Source: Palsa-360 sp963719875 (GTDB lineage Bacteria; Acidobacteriota; Terriglobia; Acidiferrales; UBA7541). From it: a DNA stretch of 64,000 nucleotides. The stretch covers positions 1,364,001-1,428,000 of the forward strand of contig CAVRDJ010000002.1 in assembly GCA_963719875.1 (NCBI GenBank), written 5' to 3'. Below the pieces are notes generated by a model. That model was not told the origin of the DNA and did no database searches. It saw only the letters and a program-made list of their open reading frames with translations. The position numbers and the translations under genes are program-made. Positions 7,019 to 15,034 of the stretch are shown here, piece by piece. Numbering within the stretch: the stretch's first letter is position 1; each line of letters opens with the position of its first letter.

Positions 7019-8486
7019 ATGAGCAAAGACCTCTACAGACGAGTCCTCGAAACCATCCGCCGCCACGCCATGATTCGGCCGGGCGACCGGATCGGCATGG
7101 GTGTTTCAGGCGGTGCGGATTCGGTGGCGATGCTCCGAATTTTCGCCGAGTTGCGCCCACATCTTGGGATCGCGGTTCTCGTTTTACATTTTCATCATCA
7201 GCTTCGGGGAGCGGAAGCGGACGAAGACGAACGCTTCGTGAAAGCGTTGGCCGGGGAATTCCATTTGGAATTTGAATCCGGCCGCGCCGATGTGGCCGGC
7301 GAAGCGCACCTCCACGGCTGGAACCTGGAAGATGCGGCGCGGCGGTTGCGCTATGAATTTTTTGCTTCTGTAGCGGAAGCCCGCGATCTGAATCGGGTCG
7401 CTGTGGCTCATACGGCGAACGACCAGGCCGAAACCGTTTTATCGCACCTGCTGCGAGGCACCGGCCTGACGGGCTTGGCGGGAATCTATCCGGTCGCCGG
7501 CCTGATCGTTCGTCCGTTGCTTGAATTGGGGCGCGAGGAATTGCGCGAATTTCTTTCCGATTTAGGCCAACCCTGGCGGGAAGATGCCACCAATCAAGAC
7601 ACTTCCCGCATGCGCGCGCGGATTCGCCACCAACTCATTCCGCTTCTCCTCCGCGATTTTGATCCCACCGCGGTGACGCGCTTATCGCGTCTTGCGATGC
7701 ACGCGCGCGAAGACGAAACCTTCTGGCGGTCGCTCGAGCACGAGCGATTCAATGCTTTGGTCACCCGCGAATCTTCGGCTGCGATTTCACTGAGCATCGC
7801 GGATCTTCTTTCACCCTGTGCCGCTGCCGATTCCCGCAGCCTCAACCATGGCGCTGACGCGCCGCCTGGTACGGCGGATTTTTGCTGAACTCCGAGGCAG
7901 CCGCGAGCAATTGACTTCCCGGCACGTCGATAGCGTGATTGATCTGGCCACCAAATCTCAAAGCGGCGCGAGGATTGACCTGCCGGGGGTTTGCGTCGAA
8001 CGAATTTTTGACCGGCTTTGTTTCACGAATGTTCTTGCTGTTCCGGATACCGCGCCGGATGGTGAAGCGACGCGCGGAAATTGCGATTTTGCTTACACCG
8101 TTTCACGGCCAGGGCGACTGGAATCCGCTTCCATTGTTGTTACGGAAATTCACCGCCGGTTCAATTTGAAAATGGTTGACTGGCCTCCGGCCCAGAGCGA
8201 CACTGTAGTGGGATGGGGTGCCCTTGATTTCGACCGTGTCCAGTGGCCACTGATTCTTCGGAATTGGCATCCCGGCGACTCTTATCGCCCACATGGGAGT
8301 CGGCGCGTTCGAAAACTAAAACGTTTGCTGCTGGAGTCCCGTGTTCCCCGAAACGCCCGGGGGAGCTGGCCGGTTTTGACCAGCGAGGGAAAAGTAATTT
8401 GGGCGTCCCGCTGTCCGGTCGCCGAGGAACTTGCGCCGCACCCGGGGACACGGATTGGCTTGGTGATTGGCGAGGAAGAGCTTTGA
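7019..8486 (+). CDS. tilS: tRNA(Ile)-lysidine synthetase TilS, with an apparent frameshift
   Basis: The first frame (from ATG 7019) carries the N-type ATP-pyrophosphatase signature VSGGADSVAML and the family's HHQLRGAEADEDE and AHTANDQAETVL motifs. The C-terminal TilS domain (RNWHPGDSYRPHGSRRVRK) continues in the next frame to 8486. The switch lies near 7805-7815 in gatcttctttcaccctgtg. Dropping one base gives one product of 488 residues, a normal TilS length. TilS turns C34 of CAT-anticodon tRNA-Ile into lysidine and is usually essential, so a sequence error is more likely than a real loss. A rare-stop frame upstream (about 6825-7022) ends with ATGA at this start but has no ATG of its own. 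Confidence 0.85.
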
Positions 8487-8498
8487 AATCCGGGATTT

Positions 8499-8627
8499 GT
8501 GAACGTGGCCAGGGGCATCCCGGCGATTCTGGATGGGCATTATAAAAATGGCCGGATTACTTTGGCCCCCGGCATGCATCTAATGGTTAAGGGCAATTGG
8601 GATTCGGAGGAACGTGGCCGTCGATGA
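8499..8627 (+). CDS. Possible small protein between tilS and ftsH
   Basis: 42 codons from a GTG at 8499 in the gap between tilS and ftsH. The text IPAILDGHYKNGRITLAPGM loosely resembles the start of AbrB/DUF104-type antitoxin domains (a strand-turn pattern with IPA...NGRI), but it is too short to assign. Its stop overlaps a second mini frame. No clear ribosome binding site is present. It may be only the remnant of a longer gene. Confidence 0.3.
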   Translation: MNVARGIPAILDGHYKNGRITLAPGMHLMVKGNWDSEERGRR

Positions 8628-8707
8628 GGCAGCATTTGTATTTTGATGCGCAGGCGATTTCAGAATGCCGCTCGCCGGAGGATCCGGCAGGTGAGGTAAA
8701 GCCGTGA
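8624..8707 (+). CDS. Possible 27-residue coupled mini-ORF before ftsH
   Basis: ATG at 8624 overlaps the stop of the preceding mini frame. Its own stop at 8705-8707 overlaps the GTG start of ftsH at 8704. The tilS - mini-ORF - mini-ORF - ftsH order with touching starts and stops could carry ribosomes into ftsH, or could be chance. The predicted peptide has no recognisable features. Confidence 0.2.
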   Translation: MRQHLYFDAQAISECRSPEDPAGEVKP

Positions 8708-10635
8708 ACCCGAGTTCGACGTTAAAGACCATAATGTTCTGGTTGTTCATCATTATGCTGGCCGTGTTGTTGTGGACGCTGGTGTCGAAGAGCGGCCAGT
8801 CGGCCCGCGAGGAAGAACCCAGCTACAGCGAGTTCATGGCGCAGGTGGACCGCGGCAATGTGAAAGATGTGGTGATGTATCTTTCCCCCACCAGCTATGA
8901 AATCGAGGGGGAATGGCGCGAGCCCTCCAAGAAATTCCGCACGACAATTTTCAAGGAATCCGCGCCGGATTTGGCCAAAACCCTGCGCGACAAACAAGTC
9001 CTGATCACGGTCAAGGAAGTGAATCGCGCGGACTGGGTTACGTTCCTGTTGAATGCCGCGCCGCTCTTTTTGCTCGTGGCCTTCTGGATCTTCATGATGC
9101 GGCAGATGCAGGCGGGGGGAAACAAGGCGCTGAGCTTCGGCAAATCGCGCGCGCGCCTCCTGACGGCGCAGCAGAAAAAAGCCACGTTCAAGGACGTGGC
9201 CGGCACCGATGAAGCCAAGGAAGAACTCCAGGAAATTATTGAATTTTTGAAGGACCCGCAGAAATTCCAGAAACTTGGCGGACGCATCCCGAAGGGCGTA
9301 CTGCTCGTTGGCCCTCCAGGCACGGGAAAAACCTTGCTGGCGAGAGCGATTGCGGGCGAGGCCAATGTTCCATTCTTTTCGATTTCCGGTTCCGACTTCG
9401 TCGAGATGTTTGTCGGCGTCGGCGCAAGCCGCGTGCGCGACCTGTTTGAACAGGGCAAAAAGAACGCGCCCTGCATCATTTTCATCGATGAAATTGACGC
9501 CGTCGGACGCCACCGCGGCGCCGGCCTCGGCGGCGGCCACGACGAACGTGAGCAGACGCTCAACGCCCTGCTGGTCGAAATGGACGGCTTTGAATCCAAC
9601 GAAGGCGTGATCTTGATCGCCGCGACCAACCGTCCCGACGTGCTCGATCCCGCGCTGCTCCGCCCCGGCCGCTTTGACCGCCGCGTGGTTGTCGCGCGTC
9701 CCGACGTCAAAGGCCGCGAGGAAATTCTCCGCGTGCACACCCGCAAAGTTCCGCTGAACGAAGATGTGGACCTGTCAGTCATAGCCCGCGGCACGCCCGG
9801 TTTCTCCGGCGCGGATCTCGCCAACCTGGTGAACGAAGCCGCTCTGTGGGCCGCGCGGCAGGGACGAAAAACGGTTTTCATGATTGACTTCGAGATGTCC
9901 AAGGACAAAGTCCTGATGGGCGTCGAGCGCAAGTCAATGATTCTATCCGAGGAAGAGAAGCGCAACACCGCGTATCACGAGGCGGGGCACGCCCTCGTCG
10001 CGGCGATCACCCCCGGCACCGATCCGCTGCACAAGGTCACCATTATTCCTCGCGGCATGGCGCTGGGCCTGACCATGCAGCTTCCTATCGACGACAAGCA
10101 CACTTACACGAAGACCTATCTCGAAGGAACGCTCACCGTGCTGATGGGCGGACGCTGCGCCGAAGAAATTTTTCTAGGCCACATCACCACCGGCGCGGGC
10201 AACGATATCGAGCGCGCCACGGATATCTCGCGCAAAATGGTTTGTGAATGGGGCATGAGCTCGCTCGGGCCGCTGGCCTATGGCAAGAAGGAAGAAGCGA
10301 TTTTCCTAGGCCGCGAAATCGCGCAGCACCGCGACTACTCGGAAGACACCGCCATTCGCATCGATCAGGAAGTTCATAGCATCGTGACCGCCGCCTATGA
10401 CAACGCGCACCACGTTCTCGAGAACAATCGCGACACGCTCGAGCGGATTGCCCTCGCGCTGCTCGAACGCGAAGTCCTCGACGCGGCGGAATTAAAGCTG
10501 CTCATGGAAAACAAGCCGCTGCCGGAGAAGGTGCGCCCCGTGCCGCCTTCGCCGCCCCAGCCCCTCCCCGGCGCCGAGCCCAAGCAAGCCCCGCGTCCGG
10601 AGCTGCGCCCCGCCCCCGGTTTCAGCAAGGGCTAA
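8704..10635 (+). CDS. ftsH: ATP-dependent zinc metalloprotease FtsH
   Basis: 643 residues with the full FtsH layout. There are two N-terminal membrane helices (about 10-28 and 112-131) with a periplasmic region between them. The AAA+ domain has Walker A GPPGTGKT at 203-210, Walker B CIIFIDE at about 257-263 and the second region of homology ATNRPDVLDPALLRPGRFDR at 307-326. The M41 protease domain has the zinc motif HEAGH at 425-429. The C-terminal tail is proline-rich. FtsH degrades misfolded membrane proteins and regulatory proteins at the inner membrane. The GTG start is preceded by AGGTGAGG. The tilS-ftsH order is common in bacteria, but the usual hpt gene between them is absent. Confidence 0.97.
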   Translation: MNPSSTLKTIMFWLFIIMLAVLLWTLVSKSGQSAREEEPSYSEFMAQVDRGNVKDVVMYLSPTSYEIEGEWREPSKKFRTTIFKESAPDLAKTLRDKQVLITVKEVNRADWVTFLLNAAPLFLLVAFWIFMMRQMQAGGNKALSFGKSRARLLTAQQKKATFKDVAGTDEAKEELQEIIEFLKDPQKFQKLGGRIPKGVLLVGPPGTGKTLLARAIAGEANVPFFSISGSDFVEMFVGVGASRVRDLFEQGKKNAPCIIFIDEIDAVGRHRGAGLGGGHDEREQTLNALLVEMDGFESNEGVILIAATNRPDVLDPALLRPGRFDRRVVVARPDVKGREEILRVHTRKVPLNEDVDLSVIARGTPGFSGADLANLVNEAALWAARQGRKTVFMIDFEMSKDKVLMGVERKSMILSEEEKRNTAYHEAGHALVAAITPGTDPLHKVTIIPRGMALGLTMQLPIDDKHTYTKTYLEGTLTVLMGGRCAEEIFLGHITTGAGNDIERATDISRKMVCEWGMSSLGPLAYGKKEEAIFLGREIAQHRDYSEDTAIRIDQEVHSIVTAAYDNAHHVLENNRDTLERIALALLEREVLDAAELKLLMENKPLPEKVRPVPPSPPQPLPGAEPKQAPRPELRPAPGFSKG

Positions 10636-10656
10636 CGTTTAATTCTCCGATTTCCT

Positions 10657-10722
10657 AGTAGCGCAGGCTTCAGCCTGTGGGGTTTCGTCCATGCAACGAC
10701 TAAACTCCACAGGCTGAACAGA
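10657..10722. repeat. Dispersed palindromic repeat, type B copy 1
   Basis: Starts agtagcgcaggcttcagcc and closes with the partly complementary ccacaggctgaa. The same element recurs at 10851-10920, 14726-14780 and 16013-16050. It is non-coding and lies directly after ftsH. Confidence 0.8.
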
Positions 10723-10741
10723 CAGCGGAAAAAGTAATTTA

Positions 10742-10836
10742 TTTTGTCACTCCGAACGAAGTGAGGAATCCCTTTTCGATTTAAACCCAGGAAAAGAGAG
10801 ATTCCTCGGCGCGCAGCGCGCCTCGGAATGACAAAA
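10742..10836. repeat. Dispersed palindromic repeat, type A copy 2
   Basis: Inverted copy of the element at 2143-2237, with the same terminal ttttgtcactccga / tcggaatgacaaaa arms and the inner ggcgcgcagcgcgcc palindrome. It lies between two type B elements. Confidence 0.8.
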
Positions 10837-10850
10837 ATTTGAGTTTTTCC

Positions 10851-10920
10851 GGATGCTGTTCAGCCCGTGGGGGTTCGTCCATGCCAGGACTAAACCCCAC
10901 AGGCTGAAGCCTGCGCTACT
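10851..10920. repeat. Dispersed palindromic repeat, type B copy 2
   Basis: Begins gatgctgttcagcccgtgg and ends caggctgaagcctgcgctact, the reverse complement of the left end of copy 1. Copies 1 and 2 thus face each other around a type A element. Confidence 0.75.
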
Positions 10921-11001
10921 GACCACCCAATCCATCCTTGATTCCGTGTTAGTAAAAAAGGTCAACAAGACATCTGCGGAATTATTTGCGTTAAAAAAAA
11001 A

Positions 11002-11037
11002 CGCGCGGCGGCTCATCAATCGATGAGCCGCCGCGCG
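11002..11037 (-). terminator. Strong intrinsic terminator of the YXWGXW-protein gene
   Basis: A perfect 16-base stem (11002-11017 with 11022-11037) with a 4-base loop. Read on the minus strand it is followed directly by a run of nine T. It lies 28 bases after the stop of the minus-strand gene ending at 11066. Confidence 0.9.
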
Positions 11038-11065
11038 AAATACGAATTACAGCCTGTTCGAGCCC

Positions 11066-12250
11066 TTATTTAGGCGCAGTCTTTTCGTTGTGCTTTTCGT
11101 TGTAGATCTGGCGGCTGGCGCCATTCTGACGCTCGTTGATATTCTTTTTTTCCTGCGGCGTGAGTTTTCCGCCATTTGCCGCGCGATCCGCGGCGATGTG
11201 CTTGTTTATGTTCTGTTGGCGATTTTCGGCCTTCGCGGTTTCCGATGGCGACATCTGCCCGCTGGCGACGCCGTTCGCGATCCGCTGCTGCTGCAGATTG
11301 CGGCGCGCGCCAACCTCATTGTTTCCGTACTGCGCCGTGTTGGCATTGTGCTTGTCGTTGTAGATTGACTTGCTGAGGTTGTTCTGCTGCTGGTTGACTT
11401 GCGAGCGTTCCTGCGGCGTCAACGTGCCGCCATTCGCGGCCCTGTCATTATGAATTTCCTTGTTCAGGCCCGCTTGGCGGTTTTCGAGATTCTTGGTTTC
11501 GCCGGGCGTCAGTTGTCCGGAAGAGATGCCGTTGGCGATGCGTCCCTGCTGGTTATAGCGGCGCCCATTGACGGTGTCCATGGCCGCATTGCCGGGCCGC
11601 CCGTGGTTGACGGAAGCCAGCTGATTGTTGTCCGCGCGGGCGGACTGCTCATGCGAAAACTGGTTGGAAGTCGGCTGGAAGTGATTTTCGTGCTCCGCCG
11701 CTTGTTCCGCCGCCGTCGGCCGGACCCTTACACCGCCCTCGCCGTTGAAGCTGGTATGGTTGTTCACGATGGTCGTGTTGTTGATGACCGTCCGATCGAC
11801 GTAGGTGTTGTGAATTACGGTCGTGTTCACATTGGTCACGGCCGTGTTGTATACGAACCCACCGCCGGCCCAGCGCCCGCCCCAGAAGCCGACCCCGCCG
11901 TATCCGAATCCGTAATTAATTCCGCCGTAGAATCCGACGTGGGGACCCCAGTAACCACCATGCCAGCCGTACAACCCACCGGCGAAGCCCCAGTAGCCCG
12001 GGGTCCAAAACACGCCCACGCGCGGCGGCGCGACCCACACACCCGGAACCCAGTAGTAACCCTCTTCCCGCCAGCCCCAATAACCGGGAGTCCACATATA
12101 CCCTTCCACCGGGCAGGGCGGCTGCGCGTAGACGGGCAGCGCCGGCGGCCCGATGGCCACCGAGATGGCTATCTGGGCGGACGAACTTGCAGGAAGTACA
12201 AACAGCACGAACAGGAACGCGAAGATTGTTGGTGCCAGAAGCTTTCGCAT
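11066..12250 (-). CDS. Secreted YXWGXW-repeat protein with Asn/Gln-rich tandem C-terminal repeats
   Basis: 394 residues from the ATG at 12250 (preceded by GAGGGG), which gives a clean signal peptide (MRKLLAPTIFAFLFVLFVLP... ASSSAQ). An upstream in-frame start at 12466 is unlikely because it buries this signal. The mature N-terminus has aromatic repeats of the YXWGXW type (WTPGYWGWREEGYYWVPG, FWTPGYWGF), then a Gly/Tyr-rich section and an Asn/Thr/Val-rich section. The last 155 residues contain two copies of a roughly 75-residue unit (RIANG.SSGQ..P.ET...ENRQ..., DRAANGG.LTPQE, IYN.KHN). It is probably exported to the periplasm or surface; the function is unknown. A strong terminator follows. 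Confidence 0.75.
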   Translation of the reverse strand: MRKLLAPTIFAFLFVLFVLPASSSAQIAISVAIGPPALPVYAQPPCPVEGYMWTPGYWGWREEGYYWVPGVWVAPPRVGVFWTPGYWGFAGGLYGWHGGYWGPHVGFYGGINYGFGYGGVGFWGGRWAGGGFVYNTAVTNVNTTVIHNTYVDRTVINNTTIVNNHTSFNGEGGVRVRPTAAEQAAEHENHFQPTSNQFSHEQSARADNNQLASVNHGRPGNAAMDTVNGRRYNQQGRIANGISSGQLTPGETKNLENRQAGLNKEIHNDRAANGGTLTPQERSQVNQQQNNLSKSIYNDKHNANTAQYGNNEVGARRNLQQQRIANGVASGQMSPSETAKAENRQQNINKHIAADRAANGGKLTPQEKKNINERQNGASRQIYNEKHNEKTAPK

Positions 12251-12582
12251 AAATAGCCCCTCCCAGGGCGTTTCTAATTTCTGCATACCCACGGAATCCA
12301 AACTCTTTGGCAGGTGCCCATCGTCACCAGGGTAATCAAGGGCAGCCCGCATCCTGTGGACCAAGAAAACTGCCTGGGCGCTGGTTCGAAACCCAAGTCC
12401 AGCGTTACCCACCTTATTCTTATTCAACACGGGTTGCGCCAAAATGTCTCCCAGGTACCTTCCCAAGGTGTCCTGAGGGGTAACAGGGGCACTCTATATG
12501 CCTCTTTGACCCCAAGAGTCAAGAAGCGGGCCTAAAGCATGGCAGGGGCTCAGGCTGCAGGCTCACGAACCGCAACGAATGG
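12251..12582. other. Divergent intergenic region between the YXWGXW gene and gatB
   Basis: About 330 bases that must hold the promoters for both directions. No reading frame with gene-like features was seen. The only recognisable element is the TATACT close to gatB. Confidence 0.4.
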
Positions 12583-12588
12583 TATACT
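12583..12588 (+). promoter_or_regulatory. Possible -10 box for gatB
   Basis: TATACT ends 11 bases before the gatB ATG at 12600, and no Shine-Dalgarno sequence is present. This would give an almost leaderless transcript. The -35 region is a weak match. Confidence 0.35.
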
Positions 12589-12599
12589 AGCCGACTCTT

Positions 12600-14087
12600 A
12601 TGGCCAGGCTGACACAGGAAGGCCTCACGAGCATCTCGCCCGAAGTCATGGCGGGCTACGAGCCGGTCATCGGTCTCGAAGTCCACGTGCAACTGAAGAC
12701 CGCGACCAAGGCCTTCTGCGCCTGCTCCACGCGCTTCGGCGATCCGCCCAATTCGAACACCTGCCCCGTCTGTCTGGGCTTGCCCGGCGCATTGCCGATG
12801 CTGAACAAACGCGCGGTCGAGCTGGGCATCCGCGCGGCGCTGGCCCTGCATCTGAATGTCCAGGAATTCTCCCGCTTCGCCCGAAAAAACTATTTTTATC
12901 CCGACCTGCCCAAAGGCTACCAGATTTCCATGTACGAATTGCCGCTGGCCACCGGCGGCTACCTCGAAATCGAGCACGAAGGCCGGATCAAGCGCATCGG
13001 CATCACGCGGCTGCACCTCGAGGACGACGCCGCGAAGAATCTGCACGAAGGTTTTCCGGACTCGACGGAAAAAAGCTATGTGGACTACAACCGCGGCGGC
13101 ACTCCCCTCGCGGAAATTGTCTCCGAGCCGGACCTGCGTTCGCCGAGCGAGGCTCATGCGTATCTGACCGCGCTCAAGGAAGTGATGCTGTACACCGAAG
13201 TGAGCGACTGCAACATGGAAGAAGGTTCGCTGCGGTGCGACGCCAACATCAGCGTGCGGCGCCGCGGCGCGGAAAAATTCGGCACCAAGGCCGAAGTGAA
13301 AAATCTCAATTCTTTCCGCTACCTGCAGCGCGCGCTCGAATATGAGATCGAACGGCAAGTCGGCGCCCTCGAATCCGGCGGAAAAATCATGCAGGAAACG
13401 CGCCTCTGGAACGTTGCGGCGGGACGCACCGACCCTATGCGATCGAAAGAATTCGCGCACGACTATCGCTATTTTCCCGAGCCGGATTTGCTTCCCGTAC
13501 GCGTGAGCGCCGCGTGGCGCGACGAAATCGCGCGCGCGATGCCCGAGTTGCCGGACGCGAAGCGAAAGCGCTTTGTGCAAGCCTATGGAATCACTCCGTA
13601 TGACGCCGGGGTGCTCGCGTCGACGCGGGAGCTCGCGGATTATTTTGAAGGCGTGGTCCGCGCGGGTGCTCCGGCCAAGCCCGCCGCCAACTGGATTCAA
13701 GTCGAATTGCTGCGACAGTTGAAAGATGCGGGAAAAGAAATCACGGAAAGCCCTGTGCCGCCCGCGGAACTCGCCGCCCTGATCGCCAAAGTCGAAAGCG
13801 GCGAAATCAACGGGGCGACCGGCAAGAAAGTATTCGCGCGAATGTTTGCGACGGGCAAACCCGCGGCGGAAATTATCGTGGCGGAAGGATTTGCGCAGGT
13901 GAGCGACACGGGCGAGATCGAGCGATGGTCCCGCGAAGTGATCGAGAAAAATCCCGACAATCTGGCGAAATATCGCGCCGGCAACGAGGGAGTGTTCAAG
14001 TTTTTCGTGGGCCAGGTGATGCGCGCGTCGCGCGGACAGGCCAATCCGCAAACCGTGAATGACACGCTCAAACGCTTGCTTGCATGA
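12600..14087 (+). CDS. gatB: Aspartyl/glutamyl-tRNA(Asn/Gln) amidotransferase subunit B
   Basis: 495 residues, typical GatB length. The N-terminal kinase-like domain begins YEPVIGLEVHVQLKT and has the zinc cysteines CACS...CPVCLG. FYPDLPKGYQISM and the RCDANISVRRRG signature follow. The C-terminal YqeY-like tail domain ends ...RGQANPQTVNDTLKRLL. GatB phosphorylates and transamidates misacylated Glu-tRNA(Gln) or Asp-tRNA(Asn) together with GatA and GatC, neither of which is in the window. The first ATG (12600) has no ribosome binding site; ATG 12648 is the alternative and would start just before the conserved domain. Confidence 0.97.
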   Translation: MARLTQEGLTSISPEVMAGYEPVIGLEVHVQLKTATKAFCACSTRFGDPPNSNTCPVCLGLPGALPMLNKRAVELGIRAALALHLNVQEFSRFARKNYFYPDLPKGYQISMYELPLATGGYLEIEHEGRIKRIGITRLHLEDDAAKNLHEGFPDSTEKSYVDYNRGGTPLAEIVSEPDLRSPSEAHAYLTALKEVMLYTEVSDCNMEEGSLRCDANISVRRRGAEKFGTKAEVKNLNSFRYLQRALEYEIERQVGALESGGKIMQETRLWNVAAGRTDPMRSKEFAHDYRYFPEPDLLPVRVSAAWRDEIARAMPELPDAKRKRFVQAYGITPYDAGVLASTRELADYFEGVVRAGAPAKPAANWIQVELLRQLKDAGKEITESPVPPAELAALIAKVESGEINGATGKKVFARMFATGKPAAEIIVAEGFAQVSDTGEIERWSREVIEKNPDNLAKYRAGNEGVFKFFVGQVMRASRGQANPQTVNDTLKRLLA

Positions 14088-14109
14088 GAGCCGCCTGAGA
14101 GCAGGTTTT

Positions 14110-14214
14110 AGTAGCACAGCCACTCTTGGCTGTGCGGGTTTCGCGACCATTATTGGGTGGATTGCCTGTGCCCGCGGCTTACAAAACCGCACAGGCAAGA
14201 GTGCCTGTGCTACT
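14110..14214. repeat. Dispersed palindromic repeat, type C copy 1
   Basis: The arms agtagcacagccactcttgg and its near reverse complement ending gtgcctgtgctact flank a centre of about 50 bases. The two arms differ at compensated positions. A related element lies at 61051-61123. Non-coding, between gatB and the peroxiredoxin gene. Confidence 0.75.
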
Positions 14215-14255
14215 CGAGTCTTTCCACAAACGCAGATCCTAAAAGGAGCAACTCC

Positions 14256-14720
14256 ATGTTGAAAGAAGGCGATCCAGCGCCGCCGTTTCAGCTTCCCGCC
14301 GACGACGGCCGCCAAATATCATTGAAGGATCTTCGCGGCAAACATGTCGCGCTGTATTTCTACCCGAAGGCCAGCACGCCCGGCTGCACCAACGAAGCCA
14401 TCGAGTTTCGCGAATTTAAGCACGAATTTGACAAGCTCAACACCATCATCCTCGGCTGCAGCGCGGATTCGGTGGAGTCGCAGGCAAAATTCAAGGCCAA
14501 GCAGAAGCTGAATTTCCCGCTGCTCAGCGACCCGGACTTCACCGCGATCGAGGCGTATGAGGCGCGCCGCATGAAAAGTTTTCTGGGAAAATCCTACCTG
14601 GGCATCGTGCGCAGCACGGTTCTGATCGGTCCCGACGGCAAGGTGGAAAAAATCTGGCCCACGGCCAAATCCAAGGGCCACGCCGCGGAAGTTGTGGAAG
14701 CCCTAAAATCGCTGCAGTAG
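14256..14720 (+). CDS. bcp: Thioredoxin-dependent peroxiredoxin of the BCP/PrxQ family
   Basis: 154 residues with the thioredoxin-like peroxiredoxin fold. The peroxidatic cysteine lies in YPKASTPGCTNEAIEF. The second cysteine usual five residues later in BCP (as in PGCTxxAC) is replaced by Ile, so this is a one-Cys or differently resolved enzyme. It should reduce hydrogen peroxide and organic hydroperoxides in the cytosol. The ATG at 14256 has a good AAGGAG at 14243-14248; an upstream in-frame start would translate part of the palindromic repeat and is rejected. Confidence 0.9.
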   Translation: MLKEGDPAPPFQLPADDGRQISLKDLRGKHVALYFYPKASTPGCTNEAIEFREFKHEFDKLNTIILGCSADSVESQAKFKAKQKLNFPLLSDPDFTAIEAYEARRMKSFLGKSYLGIVRSTVLIGPDGKVEKIWPTAKSKGHAAEVVEALKSLQ

Positions 14721-14725
14721 CCAGG

Positions 14726-14780
14726 TACCGCAGGCTTCAGCCTGCGGGGTTTCGTCCTGCCAAATATTGAACCCCACAGA
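14726..14780. repeat. Dispersed palindromic repeat, type B copy 3
   Basis: ccgcaggcttcagcctgcgg followed by ttcgtcctgcc and an accccacaga remnant of the second arm. It starts 5 bases after the peroxiredoxin stop. Confidence 0.7.
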
Positions 14781-14999
14781 CTCCCGGATTCAACCTCACT
14801 GCTGTCTCAAAATGCAGGCAGGTCAGAACGAAAAGTGGGCTGGTTCAAAATTGCCCCAACTGAGGGCTTCACCCCAGAAACCAGTGTCACAACCCCCCTT
14901 GCACCAAACGCAATCCAACGCAACTTTGAACTCAGTCCTAAAAAATACAACCGAATGCCCGACGCGCATTCCCCCGATACACCGCCCGGAACTTCGCGT

Positions 15000-15005
15000 T
15001 ATACT
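15000..15005 (+). promoter_or_regulatory. Possible -10 box upstream of the amidohydrolase
   Basis: TATACT 30 bases before the ATG at 15035, followed by a CCGGAGG ribosome binding site. No clear -35 hexamer. Confidence 0.3.
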
Positions 15006-15034
15006 CTCGCAGGAATTCACCCGGAGGATGGCCC

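Noticed and set aside
12519..14315. Long minus-strand open frame of about 598 codons opposite gatB
   Set aside because: It is the antisense of a clear gatB gene in high-GC DNA; its text is Arg/His/Ala-rich with no motif.
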